NCBI GenBank assembly: GCA_021299675.1
Contig: JAJTIF010000110.1
Span: forward strand, 1 to 31,903
DNA: 31,903 bases
Reading direction: 5' to 3'
From: Pseudomonadota bacterium
GTDB lineage: Bacteria > Bdellovibrionota > Bacteriovoracia > Bacteriovoracales > Bacteriovoracaceae
Shown here: positions 23,279 through 31,079 of the stretch, piece by piece
Numbering within the stretch: position 1 is the first letter of the stretch
How the letters are laid out: each line of letters begins with the position of its first letter
Notes under the pieces: model-generated
Databases searched by the model: none
What the model was told of the DNA's origin: nothing
The model's input: the letters and a program-made list of their open reading frames with translations, nothing else
Made by a program: the position numbers and the translations under genes

Positions 23279-24551
23279 GTTTGATCCCACTTACGACAAT
23301 ATTGATTCTTTTTTCTTTCTTGAATATTACCATCCCAGGGCTTCCACTTACACTTTTAAGATACTTTACGTGAGTGTAAACAATCTCAATCACACCAGAG
23401 TCCTTACCTGACTGATTAAGTATGTATTGGCCCGCTTTTTGAAGCATTTCAATATTAAATAATACACCGGTTTTTAGTTTGATTATAGCGTGCGCACTTT
23501 TTCCATTTGCTGCATGCACCCAAACATCATCGGGACTAGACCACTGCTTACGCATTCGATCATTCCCTTCAGCACTTGACCCAACTCCAATTGAATACCC
23601 ATCACATGGATAGATTTTATATTGATCTTCCGTTGTGATACTTTGAGTTTTGATCTCGAGATTAGCCCATACTGGAGATATCGTTTTGAGGTTGTTAATG
23701 ACTATTTTTTGAACATCAAAGTTCTCTTCTGCCTGGAGCCGCAGCCCTTGCATCTTTTCAGCTTCTCGCAATGCCTTCATCTTTTGATAGAGAAAGTCTT
23801 TTTTTTGGAAAGGTGACATGGATCGATTCAATTTTATTTTCAAGCTTTGAAACCGCACCTCTTGCTTTTCGGAAAGCTCAGCGACTTCTATTTCATCAAG
23901 CCATTGCTTCAGTTCCTTCCACTGAGACAATTTATCAAGATCTTGCTTGATCTTGGTTATCTTGAGCATTCTTTTTTTAGTCTTTTTTGAGGCTTCACTA
24001 TCGCTTCCGGATTGCTTTTCTTCATCTCGCAAAAGGTCATCACCACTTATTTGACGAACCTCTTGGTGGAGTCCTATTGGCCGGCGTCCAACTTCATTCA
24101 AAACCTTAAACCCGCCCTCATCGCCAACGTTTCGGGACCAGGATTTAAAGGCAACCTTTCCTTGAATTTCATGAAAAAAGTACGACATCCTTCCGATCCA
24201 AGCGAAATAGACTTTTTCTTGTGCGCCACCCTTTTGAATGATTAACGCTACACTTCTGTCCTCTGGATCAATTTCAATTTCAAGCAATAGAGATCCGGAA
24301 ACATATTTTCTTAACCACTCAAGCCACTTATCTCTTTTTCTAAGCTCACTTTTAGGATTTGCCGAGGACGAAAAAACCCCCTCGTGGCCTCCCCCGCGTC
24401 CCAAAAGGATAAAGATTGATTTTCCTCGCACCCGCACTTGGAACGAAACATAGTAGGAGGTTGAATATATTTTTTGAACATGTCCCAAAGACTCTAGTTC
24501 ATGATTTATAGCTTTTGAGTAATGTAATATTTCAGAGTATCGTGATATCAT
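23271..24551 (-). CDS. rqcH: NFACT family protein, RqcH homologue
   Basis: In Bacillus RqcH binds split 50S subunits carrying stalled peptidyl-tRNA and adds alanine tails that mark the nascent chain for degradation. This protein (426 aa) has the NFACT-N opening (ELESLGHVQKIYSTSYYVSF), an Asp-Arg pair at 98-99 in DPEDRSVALII matching the DR motif needed for tailing, a coiled-coil middle (about 200-290), and the NFACT-R domain at the C-terminus (SPDDVWVHAANGKSAHAIIK, then YTHVKYLKSVSGSPGMVIF). It is about 140 residues shorter than B. subtilis RqcH, mostly in the coiled coil. First gene of the long minus-strand run; head-to-head with mutS2 with 8 bases between starts. No ribosome site is seen. 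Confidence 0.88.
   Translation of the reverse strand: MISRYSEILHYSKAINHELESLGHVQKIYSTSYYVSFQVRVRGKSIFILLGRGGGHEGVFSSSANPKSELRKRDKWLEWLRKYVSGSLLLEIEIDPEDRSVALIIQKGGAQEKVYFAWIGRMSYFFHEIQGKVAFKSWSRNVGDEGGFKVLNEVGRRPIGLHQEVRQISGDDLLRDEEKQSGSDSEASKKTKKRMLKITKIKQDLDKLSQWKELKQWLDEIEVAELSEKQEVRFQSLKIKLNRSMSPFQKKDFLYQKMKALREAEKMQGLRLQAEENFDVQKIVINNLKTISPVWANLEIKTQSITTEDQYKIYPCDGYSIGVGSSAEGNDRMRKQWSSPDDVWVHAANGKSAHAIIKLKTGVLFNIEMLQKAGQYILNQSGKDSGVIEIVYTHVKYLKSVSGSPGMVIFKKEKRINIVVSGIKHE
24543..24551 (+). promoter_or_regulatory. mutS2: Candidate extended -10 giving a leaderless mutS2 mRNA
   Basis: TGATATCAT (TG-A-TATCAT, one mismatch) ends 8 bases before the mutS2 ATG at 24560, so transcription would start at about 24558. 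There is no ribosome-binding sequence before the ATG. An alternative, TTGAGT (24515-24520) with a 17-base spacer and TATCGT (24538-24543), would give a leader of about 10 bases. Both lie inside the rqcH coding sequence. Confidence 0.35.
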
Positions 24552-24559
24552 AAAATTCC

Positions 24560-26920
24560 ATGGAAACCATTTCTACAACTTACTTAAACTTTACCGAATG
24601 GTCTCACATCACAGAGTCGATTGCTGAATTCTTTTTCTTTGATTTAAACAAAGAACTTACTACAAATCATAGCGCTACAGTGCTTGATTATAATCAAATT
24701 CAACAAAGCTTTGATCAGCTACAATTTTTCCAAGAGTATCTTCTTGATGAATACAGTCAGACATTCTCCCAACTCCTTCTTCCTTTAGACCCCCAAGTAA
24801 GTTTACCAGAGCTTACCCGTCACATTAGCAAAAATGGTTTTGTTGGAATTAAGGAACAGAACACTGTTGTGCTAGCAGTAGAAAGTGCTTACAAGATATC
24901 GAGATCCAGCTCTAGGCATGAACTTAACCCCCTCACACGGATCATTGACCTTCCCACAAACGCACAGCTCACAAATTTTATTAGAGATTTTCGCTTTCTC
25001 ATCTCACGCGATGGACACCTCGACTATAACAAACATCCCGAGCTTCAAAAACTCTACATTAGTCTTCATGATCTTGAAGGCAGGATTCGAAAAAATCTAG
25101 GTGAACTCATTCGCTCCGAAGACTGGAAAAATATTTTGCAATATGATGGCTTTGATCTAATTGATGAGAGGTACGTGCTTCCCGTGCGGACAGACTCTTT
25201 TAAGTCCACGTTGGGATTTATTATCTCTAGGTCAGAAAGTGGCCACACACTTTTTGTAGAGCCCCATGTGATGCGTGAGCATTCATTAAAAAGACTTGAG
25301 ATTGTTTCACTAATTAAGGATATAACGTTTCAGATTGAATCTAATTTCTTTAAGAGATTATTTGAAAACATCACAACTATCAGTTTAGCAACAGACAGTC
25401 TTATTGAGTTTGATTATTGCCTTGGCCGTTCTCGCTTTTGCATGGCCAAGGGACTCTCAAGACCCCTGAAGCGCGCGCGGCCTGGTTTTGTTTTCCATGA
25501 TCTCTTTCATCCTCTCATCCCCAAACCAGTTAAAAATGACATCTATCTTGATTCTGCGCAAACAGCCCTGGTCATCTCTGGTCCCAATACCGGTGGAAAA
25601 ACGGCTATCATAAAAGCTATTGCGATTAGTTATAAATTTTATCTTTCCGGGTTATTTGTTCCTGCATTACATGCCGAGCTTTTTCATTACGACGTAGTCT
25701 TCTTTTCCGCTAACGACCTACAAGACATTGAGAAGGGGCTCAGCTCATTTTCAGGTGAAGTAACGTTCTATCTACAGCTTTCAGAAAACCTTAAATCAAA
25801 TAATCTCATCCTTATTGATGAAATTTTTAATTCAACCTCTTCAGATGAAGCATCCGTTTTAACACTTTCGATGATCGATAACTTTAACCTTAGAAAGAAT
25901 ACACATTTCGTCATATCTACCCACCATCAGCTCTTGAAAAACCTGGCCAGTGAAAGGCCCACCATAATCTCTGGCTCGATGGGATATGATGTTGATAAAA
26001 TGAAACCGAGTTATCGCTTTTATCAAGGTGTACCTGGCCAATCCATGGCAATAGATATCTTTGAGAAGCTAGCACAAAATAATCCCTACGGTACGTTAAT
26101 CGGAAATGAGGCACGTCACCTCCTAGATAAAAAGCAAGTTAATTATGAAAAGCTGGTTTCACAGGTAGCTCTTAAAAACAGAGAACTAGACGAACTCATC
26201 ACCGCAAACCGATCTAAGGAGAAGGAACTCTTAGATCGAGAAAAATCGCTCGAAGGCATCATGCGCATTAAGCTTAGCGATGAGATAAGTAGAGCAAAAG
26301 AGCATTTTAACAAAATACATAAACAAGCTTTAGAGACAATTGAGTCTATCAAAACAGGACATATTACTAAGGTAAAAAAAGTTGATGATATCTTTTCTGG
26401 TCTTAGTAAGGATTTAAATCTTGAAAATGAAAGCGATGCTATAGCTTCAGGAGAACAGTTTGAAAACACACTCGCTATTCATCAACTACGTCCGGGCAAC
26501 ATCTATTTTAATGTCTTCCTTAAGAAGGAGGTTCAATTACAGTCGATAGATTGGCGACGCAAGCAAGCGATTGTTACTAAGGGTGCCCTCACTGTAAATG
26601 TGCCCTTAAATTCATTTCAAAAAGGTGTCACCACAGTAAATTCTTTCCAGCAAATCCGAATCAGTGTTTCACGAAACGCAGAAAGACCATTTATCCTAGA
26701 TTGCCGTGGAATGCGACTCGAAGAGTTTCAGCATCAAGTAGAAAAGGGACTTGCCGATCTTTTAGCGGGCGATTCAAAAAAGTTGAACATCATTCATGGC
26801 CACGGTGATGGTGTCCTTAAATCATGGCTTCGATCCAAAATCTCTAAGAGTAAAGATTTTAGATGGAGCGTCCCTGAAAATGGAAACGACGGGGAAACCG
26901 AGATCGAACTCAAAGATTAA
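24560..26920 (+). CDS. mutS2: MutS2 family protein (ATPase with C-terminal Smr nuclease)
   Basis: 786 aa, typical length. The N-terminal core and clamp regions are followed by Walker A SGPNTGGKT (about 341-349), Walker B LILIDEIFNSTSSDEA (about 415-430) and the switch STHHQLLKNLA. A long coiled coil runs at about 530-640. The C-terminal Smr domain has LDCRGMRLEE and HGHGDGVLKSWL with the HGxG motif expected for an active nuclease. Originally linked to recombination control, MutS2 is in B. subtilis a sensor of collided ribosomes. The N-terminal order STTYLNFTEWSHITESI fits the family start. Convergent with lepB, stops overlapping by 4 bases. Confidence 0.95.
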   Translation: METISTTYLNFTEWSHITESIAEFFFFDLNKELTTNHSATVLDYNQIQQSFDQLQFFQEYLLDEYSQTFSQLLLPLDPQVSLPELTRHISKNGFVGIKEQNTVVLAVESAYKISRSSSRHELNPLTRIIDLPTNAQLTNFIRDFRFLISRDGHLDYNKHPELQKLYISLHDLEGRIRKNLGELIRSEDWKNILQYDGFDLIDERYVLPVRTDSFKSTLGFIISRSESGHTLFVEPHVMREHSLKRLEIVSLIKDITFQIESNFFKRLFENITTISLATDSLIEFDYCLGRSRFCMAKGLSRPLKRARPGFVFHDLFHPLIPKPVKNDIYLDSAQTALVISGPNTGGKTAIIKAIAISYKFYLSGLFVPALHAELFHYDVVFFSANDLQDIEKGLSSFSGEVTFYLQLSENLKSNNLILIDEIFNSTSSDEASVLTLSMIDNFNLRKNTHFVISTHHQLLKNLASERPTIISGSMGYDVDKMKPSYRFYQGVPGQSMAIDIFEKLAQNNPYGTLIGNEARHLLDKKQVNYEKLVSQVALKNRELDELITANRSKEKELLDREKSLEGIMRIKLSDEISRAKEHFNKIHKQALETIESIKTGHITKVKKVDDIFSGLSKDLNLENESDAIASGEQFENTLAIHQLRPGNIYFNVFLKKEVQLQSIDWRRKQAIVTKGALTVNVPLNSFQKGVTTVNSFQQIRISVSRNAERPFILDCRGMRLEEFQHQVEKGLADLLAGDSKKLNIIHGHGDGVLKSWLRSKISKSKDFRWSVPENGNDGETEIELKD

Positions 26921-27711
26921 TCGATTAGCTTCCCTATACGCCAAGGGCGAAAGGCAAAGTTCTCTTGCTCATCACCACCCCAAGGCCAAGGAAAAGAGAG
27001 TGAGAACCAAATCAGGAATGCCTTACCTTTGATGTGTCCGAAGGGAACAAATCCCCACGATCTTGAGTCCGCCGAAAAATCTCTATTATCGCCCATCACA
27101 AAGTAGTGATTCTGTGGAACTGTGATTTTATAAAAATTGGCATTAAAAATATTGTCTTGGTCTACTTGTGCGACGTGTGTGTGATTGCCTGTTTTGGTTT
27201 CAAAGAATTTGAAATTATATCGCTTATATTTTTCATCCATGTCAGAGAGAATTTTAGTCCCTTCGATTTCTTTCATTTCAATTGGCTGTCCGTTAACGTA
27301 AACAACCTTTTCAATGATTTCAATCGTATCACCAGGAAGTCCGACTACGCGCTTGATGTAGTTAAGCGAGACTTCTTGAGGGTATTTAAAAACCACTACA
27401 TCGCCTCTTTCGGGTTTACCAGGACCAGTAATATAGGTCGGATCTGAGAACCAGTCGCTAAAAGGGACTTTGAATCCATAGCTAAATTTATTAACCAGAA
27501 TGAAGTCACCAATGAGGAGGGTAGGAATCATTGAACCTGAAGGTATTTTAAATGGCTCAAATAGAACTGATCTAAATATGAGGACGGATAGGATGATGAA
27601 GGTAAAAGACTTTGCCTCCTTCTTGAACTTCTCCATCTTACTAGGCTTATTTTGAATTGGTGTGTCACTTACTTCAGCAACGACGCCTTCTGTTTGTTTA
27701 TCTTGTTCCAT
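26917..27711 (-). CDS. lepB: Signal peptidase I
   Basis: Inner-membrane Ser-Lys protease that removes signal peptides from exported proteins; 264 aa. One membrane segment (SFTFIILSVLIFRSVLF, about 35-51) precedes the catalytic Ser60 in SGSMIPTL. The general-base Lys120 lies in YIKRVVGLPGD, and box E is MGDNRDFSADSRSWGFVP. The N-terminal 30 residues are polar and cytoplasmic. AAGGGA lies about 8 bases before the ATG. It is last in an apparent rlmE-PBP-lepB unit, 18 bases after the PBP gene. Confidence 0.96.
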   Translation of the reverse strand: MEQDKQTEGVVAEVSDTPIQNKPSKMEKFKKEAKSFTFIILSVLIFRSVLFEPFKIPSGSMIPTLLIGDFILVNKFSYGFKVPFSDWFSDPTYITGPGKPERGDVVVFKYPQEVSLNYIKRVVGLPGDTIEIIEKVVYVNGQPIEMKEIEGTKILSDMDEKYKRYNFKFFETKTGNHTHVAQVDQDNIFNANFYKITVPQNHYFVMGDNRDFSADSRSWGFVPFGHIKGKAFLIWFSLSFPWPWGGDEQENFAFRPWRIGKLID

Positions 27712-27729
27712 TTCAAATCCCTTTTAAAC

Positions 27730-28902
27730 TCATCTGGCCCAGATGTAATCCAATATCTCACGCGTTAGCTGCGAGGATTTCACGTACCATTTTTTCTTAT
27801 TCACAACCATGACGCACAATGAGTAGCCACGGCCCTCATCGTTTTTGGAGTATGCGACGAACCAGTCTCTTTTTCCAAATGGTTCTCCACCGGTAATTGA
27901 TCCTGTTTTGCCGCCGATCTCAAGATCTTTTAGCTTCTTTGATGAACGTTTAAAGGCTCTTCTTGCTGTGCCTTCTTTAACCGTTGCAATCATCATTTTT
28001 TTAAGGTCATCCGCCGTAGCTGGTGCAATCACCATTTCTTGGTCGGTAGCTGACTCCCAGACGACTTGACCTTTCTCGTCAGCGAGCTGCTTGATTAGTA
28101 CTGGCTTCTTCATGATGCCTTTGTTGGCAACAATACTTGCGATGGCGGCACCGTGTACCGGGCTCATCATTGTGGACACATTCAACCCCGAAGCAAGCTC
28201 GGCTAAATTGTACTGATCCGATGCAAGTGGAAACACAGATGGCTTTGCTTGCACAAAATTTACTAAATCTCTGTTGAACCCGAATTTCTCTGCCATACTT
28301 TTCAAGCCAGACGGCGACAGATTATCAAGAGCTGCTTTTCCAAAAATAACATTATTCGACTTCGCAAACGCCTTCTCAAAATCTGACTTTCGCGACCATC
28401 TCCCTCCCTCCTGCTTGAGCTGATACTTGTAGAGTGTCGTCGATCGTCCGCTGAACTGAAATTGAGTTGTGTTTCCGACATGGGTGTTTTCTAAGAGGTC
28501 TGCAGCTGTCACGATCTTGAAGATACTTGCAGCAGGATGCGAGGGAGTGAAGGAAGTAAGGCGGGTGGGTTTTGAATCAAACCGCCCCATATCCAGTGCT
28601 GCTAATATTTGGCCATTCGAATTGTCCACAACAACCACCGATGTGTAGTCAGACCTGTACTTTCTTAGGAGTTTGAGAATCGCTTCCTCAAGTTCATAGT
28701 CGATAGTATAAATCGGTTTAAATTTTTTCTCCGCAATCGTTAAAGAATCTGGGAATGTTCCCGTCTCATGAAACGACTTTAGAAAACTCTGCTTGATTTG
28801 GTTAGCTTCGATTGAATTGTCGGCAAAGCCAAAACGAAAAATTGTGATTCCTACTATCACAATAGACGACAATAAAATTCTACTTTTGGTCAGCTTTAAC
28901 AT
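27730..28902 (-). CDS. Penicillin-binding transpeptidase-domain protein (short, membrane-anchored)
   Basis: 390 aa. An N-terminal anchor or signal (ILLSSIVIVGITIFRFGFA) leads into a penicillin-binding transpeptidase domain with all three active-site motifs: S126-IFK129, S182-N-N184 and K332-T-G334. No glycosyltransferase domain and no PBP dimerisation domain are present; only about 65 residues separate the anchor from the transpeptidase fold. This makes it smaller than FtsI or PBP2 and closest in layout to stand-alone DD-transpeptidases or the transpeptidase half of PBP1-type proteins. It may act in a specialised peptidoglycan-remodelling step. Placed between rlmE (7-base gap) and lepB. Confidence 0.88.
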   Translation of the reverse strand: MLKLTKSRILLSSIVIVGITIFRFGFADNSIEANQIKQSFLKSFHETGTFPDSLTIAEKKFKPIYTIDYELEEAILKLLRKYRSDYTSVVVVDNSNGQILAALDMGRFDSKPTRLTSFTPSHPAASIFKIVTAADLLENTHVGNTTQFQFSGRSTTLYKYQLKQEGGRWSRKSDFEKAFAKSNNVIFGKAALDNLSPSGLKSMAEKFGFNRDLVNFVQAKPSVFPLASDQYNLAELASGLNVSTMMSPVHGAAIASIVANKGIMKKPVLIKQLADEKGQVVWESATDQEMVIAPATADDLKKMMIATVKEGTARRAFKRSSKKLKDLEIGGKTGSITGGEPFGKRDWFVAYSKNDEGRGYSLCVMVVNKKKWYVKSSQLTREILDYIWAR

Positions 28903-28909
28903 TCATTTA

Positions 28910-29497
28910 TTATCCAATAAATGACTTAGCAATGACAAAAAATTCTTTAGAAATCGACCTTGTTGATTTGGGCTTGAGATAATTCATTTCTTTGAAGAGT
29001 TTTTTATTCGCTTTTAGAAAGACTTGTGCATCATGGCTATCGAAAACCTTGATCACGAAATGACCGTTGGGCTTCAGTAGAATGGGCAGTAGCTTAAACA
29101 CAGATTCGATTAAGTCTAGACTTCTCGCCTGGTCAACAGTCTTGATTCCAGTCGTTTTGGGGGCCATATCAGATAAAACAACATCAAAGAGATGGTCGTG
29201 GCCCAGGTCTTGGGGGCCTTTTAAATTAAAAATATCCATCTCAAAAGTTTTTAGATTTGGAAGCTGGAGTTTTTTATTAACGGGCTGAATATCAATCGCG
29301 AATACCTTACCATCTGGCCCCACTTTTGGAGCTGTATACTGACTCCATGAACCGGGAAAGTACCCAAGGTCTATAACGTTATCACCTGGTTTGAGGATTT
29401 TGTATTTTTGATCGATCTCTTCTAGCTTATAAATAGAACGAGCAAGGTAGTTCTCGCTTTTAGCCTTGTGATAGTAGTGATCTTTTACTTTAAACAT
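28910..29497 (-). CDS. rlmE: 23S rRNA 2'-O-methyltransferase RlmE (FtsJ)
   Basis: Methylates the 2'-OH of U2552 in the A-loop of 23S rRNA. 195 aa from ATG 29497 (MFKVKDHYYHKAKSENYLAR), typical for the family; the frame runs to 29551 but that end overlaps nth. The K-D-K-E catalytic tetrad is complete: Lys24 (SIYKLEEI), Asp110 (SDMAP), Lys150 (FVIKVF) and Glu185 (SKEFFVIAK). SAM motif I reads DLGYFPGSWSQ where DLGAAPGGWSQ is usual. It is divergent from nth with 52 bases between starts. Confidence 0.93.
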   Translation of the reverse strand: MFKVKDHYYHKAKSENYLARSIYKLEEIDQKYKILKPGDNVIDLGYFPGSWSQYTAPKVGPDGKVFAIDIQPVNKKLQLPNLKTFEMDIFNLKGPQDLGHDHLFDVVLSDMAPKTTGIKTVDQARSLDLIESVFKLLPILLKPNGHFVIKVFDSHDAQVFLKANKKLFKEMNYLKPKSTRSISKEFFVIAKSFIG

Positions 29498-29549
29498 ATA
29501 TTCAAAGTGCCAGCTTAGGATTGCTCTGGCAAGGAAGGGATACCCAACC

Positions 29550-30191
29550 ATGAAAAAACAAGACCTGGCTACGGAGATATACCGCAGACTTGAGATCCTG
29601 TATCCGGATGCACACTGTGAATTGGACCACGAAAATGCATTTCAACTTCTGATTGCAACGATTCTCTCGGCACAATGCACTGACGTCAGAGTCAACATGG
29701 TTACCCCTACACTTTTTAAGAAGTACCCAACCCCCAAGCACTTGGCAAAAGCAAAACCAGAAGATGTTGAGAAGATTATCCACTCCACGGGGTTTTACAA
29801 AAACAAAGCAAAAAACATCATCCTATGCAGCCAAGAACTTGTAGCCACTTTTAATTCTGAAATCCCTCAAACGATTGAAGAGCTTTCAAGCCTAGCTGGG
29901 GTAGGTCGAAAAACCGCAAACGTCGTAATCTCCAACTGCTTTGGCATCAACTATGGAGTTGTAGTTGATACTCATGTGAAAAGAATCTCCTCACTACTCA
30001 AGATCACAAAGAATGAATCACCTGAAAAGATTGAACAAGACTTGATGAAGCTCTTTCCGAATGAAAAATGGGGCATGCTCAGTCATTTATTCATTTTTCA
30101 TGGAAGGAAAACTTGTATTGCCAGACGTCCGCAATGCGACCTCTGCTCACTTTTAGATCTCTGTCCTAGCGGGAAGAAAAATAATGGTTAA
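29550..30191 (+). CDS. nth: Endonuclease III
   Basis: DNA glycosylase / AP lyase for oxidised pyrimidines in base excision repair; 213 aa, normal. The helix-hairpin-helix LAGVGRKTANVV carries the catalytic Lys121, and the catalytic Asp140 is in VVVDTHVKR. The 4Fe-4S cluster cysteines 189, 196, 199 and 205 show the C-X6-C-X2-C-X5-C pattern. AAGGAAGG lies about 11-18 bases before the ATG. The last 26 bases overlap the 3' end of the convergent phosphatase-family gene. Confidence 0.96.
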   Translation: MKKQDLATEIYRRLEILYPDAHCELDHENAFQLLIATILSAQCTDVRVNMVTPTLFKKYPTPKHLAKAKPEDVEKIIHSTGFYKNKAKNIILCSQELVATFNSEIPQTIEELSSLAGVGRKTANVVISNCFGINYGVVVDTHVKRISSLLKITKNESPEKIEQDLMKLFPNEKWGMLSHLFIFHGRKTCIARRPQCDLCSLLDLCPSGKKNNG

Positions 30192-30906
30192 TCTCACTGA
30201 CGACAGCAGGCCTGCCCCAAACCAAGGGCGGTTCATAACGCTTTTCATCCAATTCTTTAACCAGTCTTCCGTTTGCATAGAACACATGGCCTCGCTGCCA
30301 CCCCAAAAGTGTCCCAGCGGCAATATCCCAAATACTCTTTGGCTTTAAGCTCACGACAAAATCGCAGCCCCCAGAGGCTAGCAGCCCCAGCTTAAAGGCA
30401 ATACTTCCCTTGGCCACGAGAAGATGCTTAAAGTCTTTTAAGTCTCTCATGCTATTAATCTCTGATCTTGAGACCAACCCCAAGTAAGGCACATCTTGGG
30501 TTTTGGGATTCCATGAAGGCTTATCAAAAGAAGTTAACCGGAAACCGGTAAAGGGGTTATAGATTAATGCCTCACCTTCGCTTGAATTTTTCATCCACGC
30601 GATACTCACGACACACTCTCCGTTCATCTTCACCAGTTCTTTGGTGCCATCTATGGGGTCGAGAACAATGGCCGGAAACTGGAGTCCCCCGTGCTCTTCC
30701 TCTGAGTAAAAGCTAGCTGTGCAGACGGGGTGATTTTTACAAAAATTCGAGATCTGTGTGTCGATGTGGGTGACCGGGGAATTATCTGACTTAAGAGAGA
30801 TCTTTAGGTCATCTAGACTTAGCGACTGTGAAATGAAGTGTTTTAAATCGATCAAAAACTGCTCGATCTGTGGAGAAGTGACCATACTATTTTTTATTAT
30901 CCCCAT
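30166..30906 (-). CDS. Inositol monophosphatase family protein (CysQ-like)
   Basis: Mg-dependent phosphatase of the IMPase/FBPase superfamily. Metal-site motifs are visible: SDNSPVTHID, SEEEHGG (in place of the usual GEE), LDPIDGTKELV and WDIAAG. The Lys-Glu after DPIDGT is typical of CysQ-type 3'(2'),5'-bisphosphate nucleotidases, so PAP or PAPS is a possible substrate; this is inference. The frame is open to a GTG at 30975, but a predicted extended -10 at 30953-30961 makes ATG 30906 (246 aa) more likely; ATG 30885 (MVTSPQIEQF) is a further option. No clear ribosome site distinguishes them. Confidence 0.85.
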   Translation of the reverse strand: MGIIKNSMVTSPQIEQFLIDLKHFISQSLSLDDLKISLKSDNSPVTHIDTQISNFCKNHPVCTASFYSEEEHGGLQFPAIVLDPIDGTKELVKMNGECVVSIAWMKNSSEGEALIYNPFTGFRLTSFDKPSWNPKTQDVPYLGLVSRSEINSMRDLKDFKHLLVAKGSIAFKLGLLASGGCDFVVSLKPKSIWDIAAGTLLGWQRGHVFYANGRLVKELDEKRYEPPLVWGRPAVVSEINHYFSSR

Positions 30907-31068
30907 ACTATCAACAGTTTTCCACACCTGGCCCAGCGCACAAATAAACTTTATTTTAACAAAAGATTTCCCCACATTAATAAGAAATCAAAAGCTTAAA
31001 TAAATTCTAACGATAAAAATAGCTGTTAGAACCTGTTAAAAGAATCTTGACAGCTCTAGTTATCCCCA
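30897..31068 (+). other. Cluster of DnaA-box-like 9-mers
   Basis: Compared with TTATCCACA: TTATCCCCA at 30897-30905 and again at 31060-31068 (one mismatch each), TTTTCCACA at 30918-30926 (one mismatch), CTATCAACA at 30908-30916 and TTCCCCACA at 30968-30976 (two mismatches each). All point the same way, and the DNA between them is AT-rich. No dnaA, dnaN or other origin-linked gene is nearby, so an origin is not claimed. It could be a DnaA-binding regulatory site for the adjacent promoter, or chance. Confidence 0.3.
30953..30961 (-). promoter_or_regulatory. Extended -10 promoter for the IMPase-family gene
   Basis: The minus strand reads TGTTAAAAT (TG-T-TAAAAT, one mismatch in the hexamer). The predicted start is near 30946, giving a leader of about 40 bases before ATG 30906. 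It argues against the GTG at 30975 as the start of the gene. Confidence 0.4.
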
Positions 31069-31079
31069 AGATTAGCTAT

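Noticed and set aside
29498..29549. Terminator or operator from the GCCAG / CTGGC repeat between rlmE and nth
   Set aside because: The stem is only 5 bp with a 12-base loop and no T-run; too weak to call.
30206..30215. Perfect palindrome GCAGGCCTGC downstream of nth
   Set aside because: It lies inside the coding sequence of the convergent gene, has no loop and no T-run, and is short enough to arise by chance.
30907..30975. GTG start at 30975 for the IMPase-family gene
   Set aside because: A predicted extended -10 lies inside that segment, and the extra 23 residues do not match the family N-terminus; ATG 30906 is preferred, though not proven.
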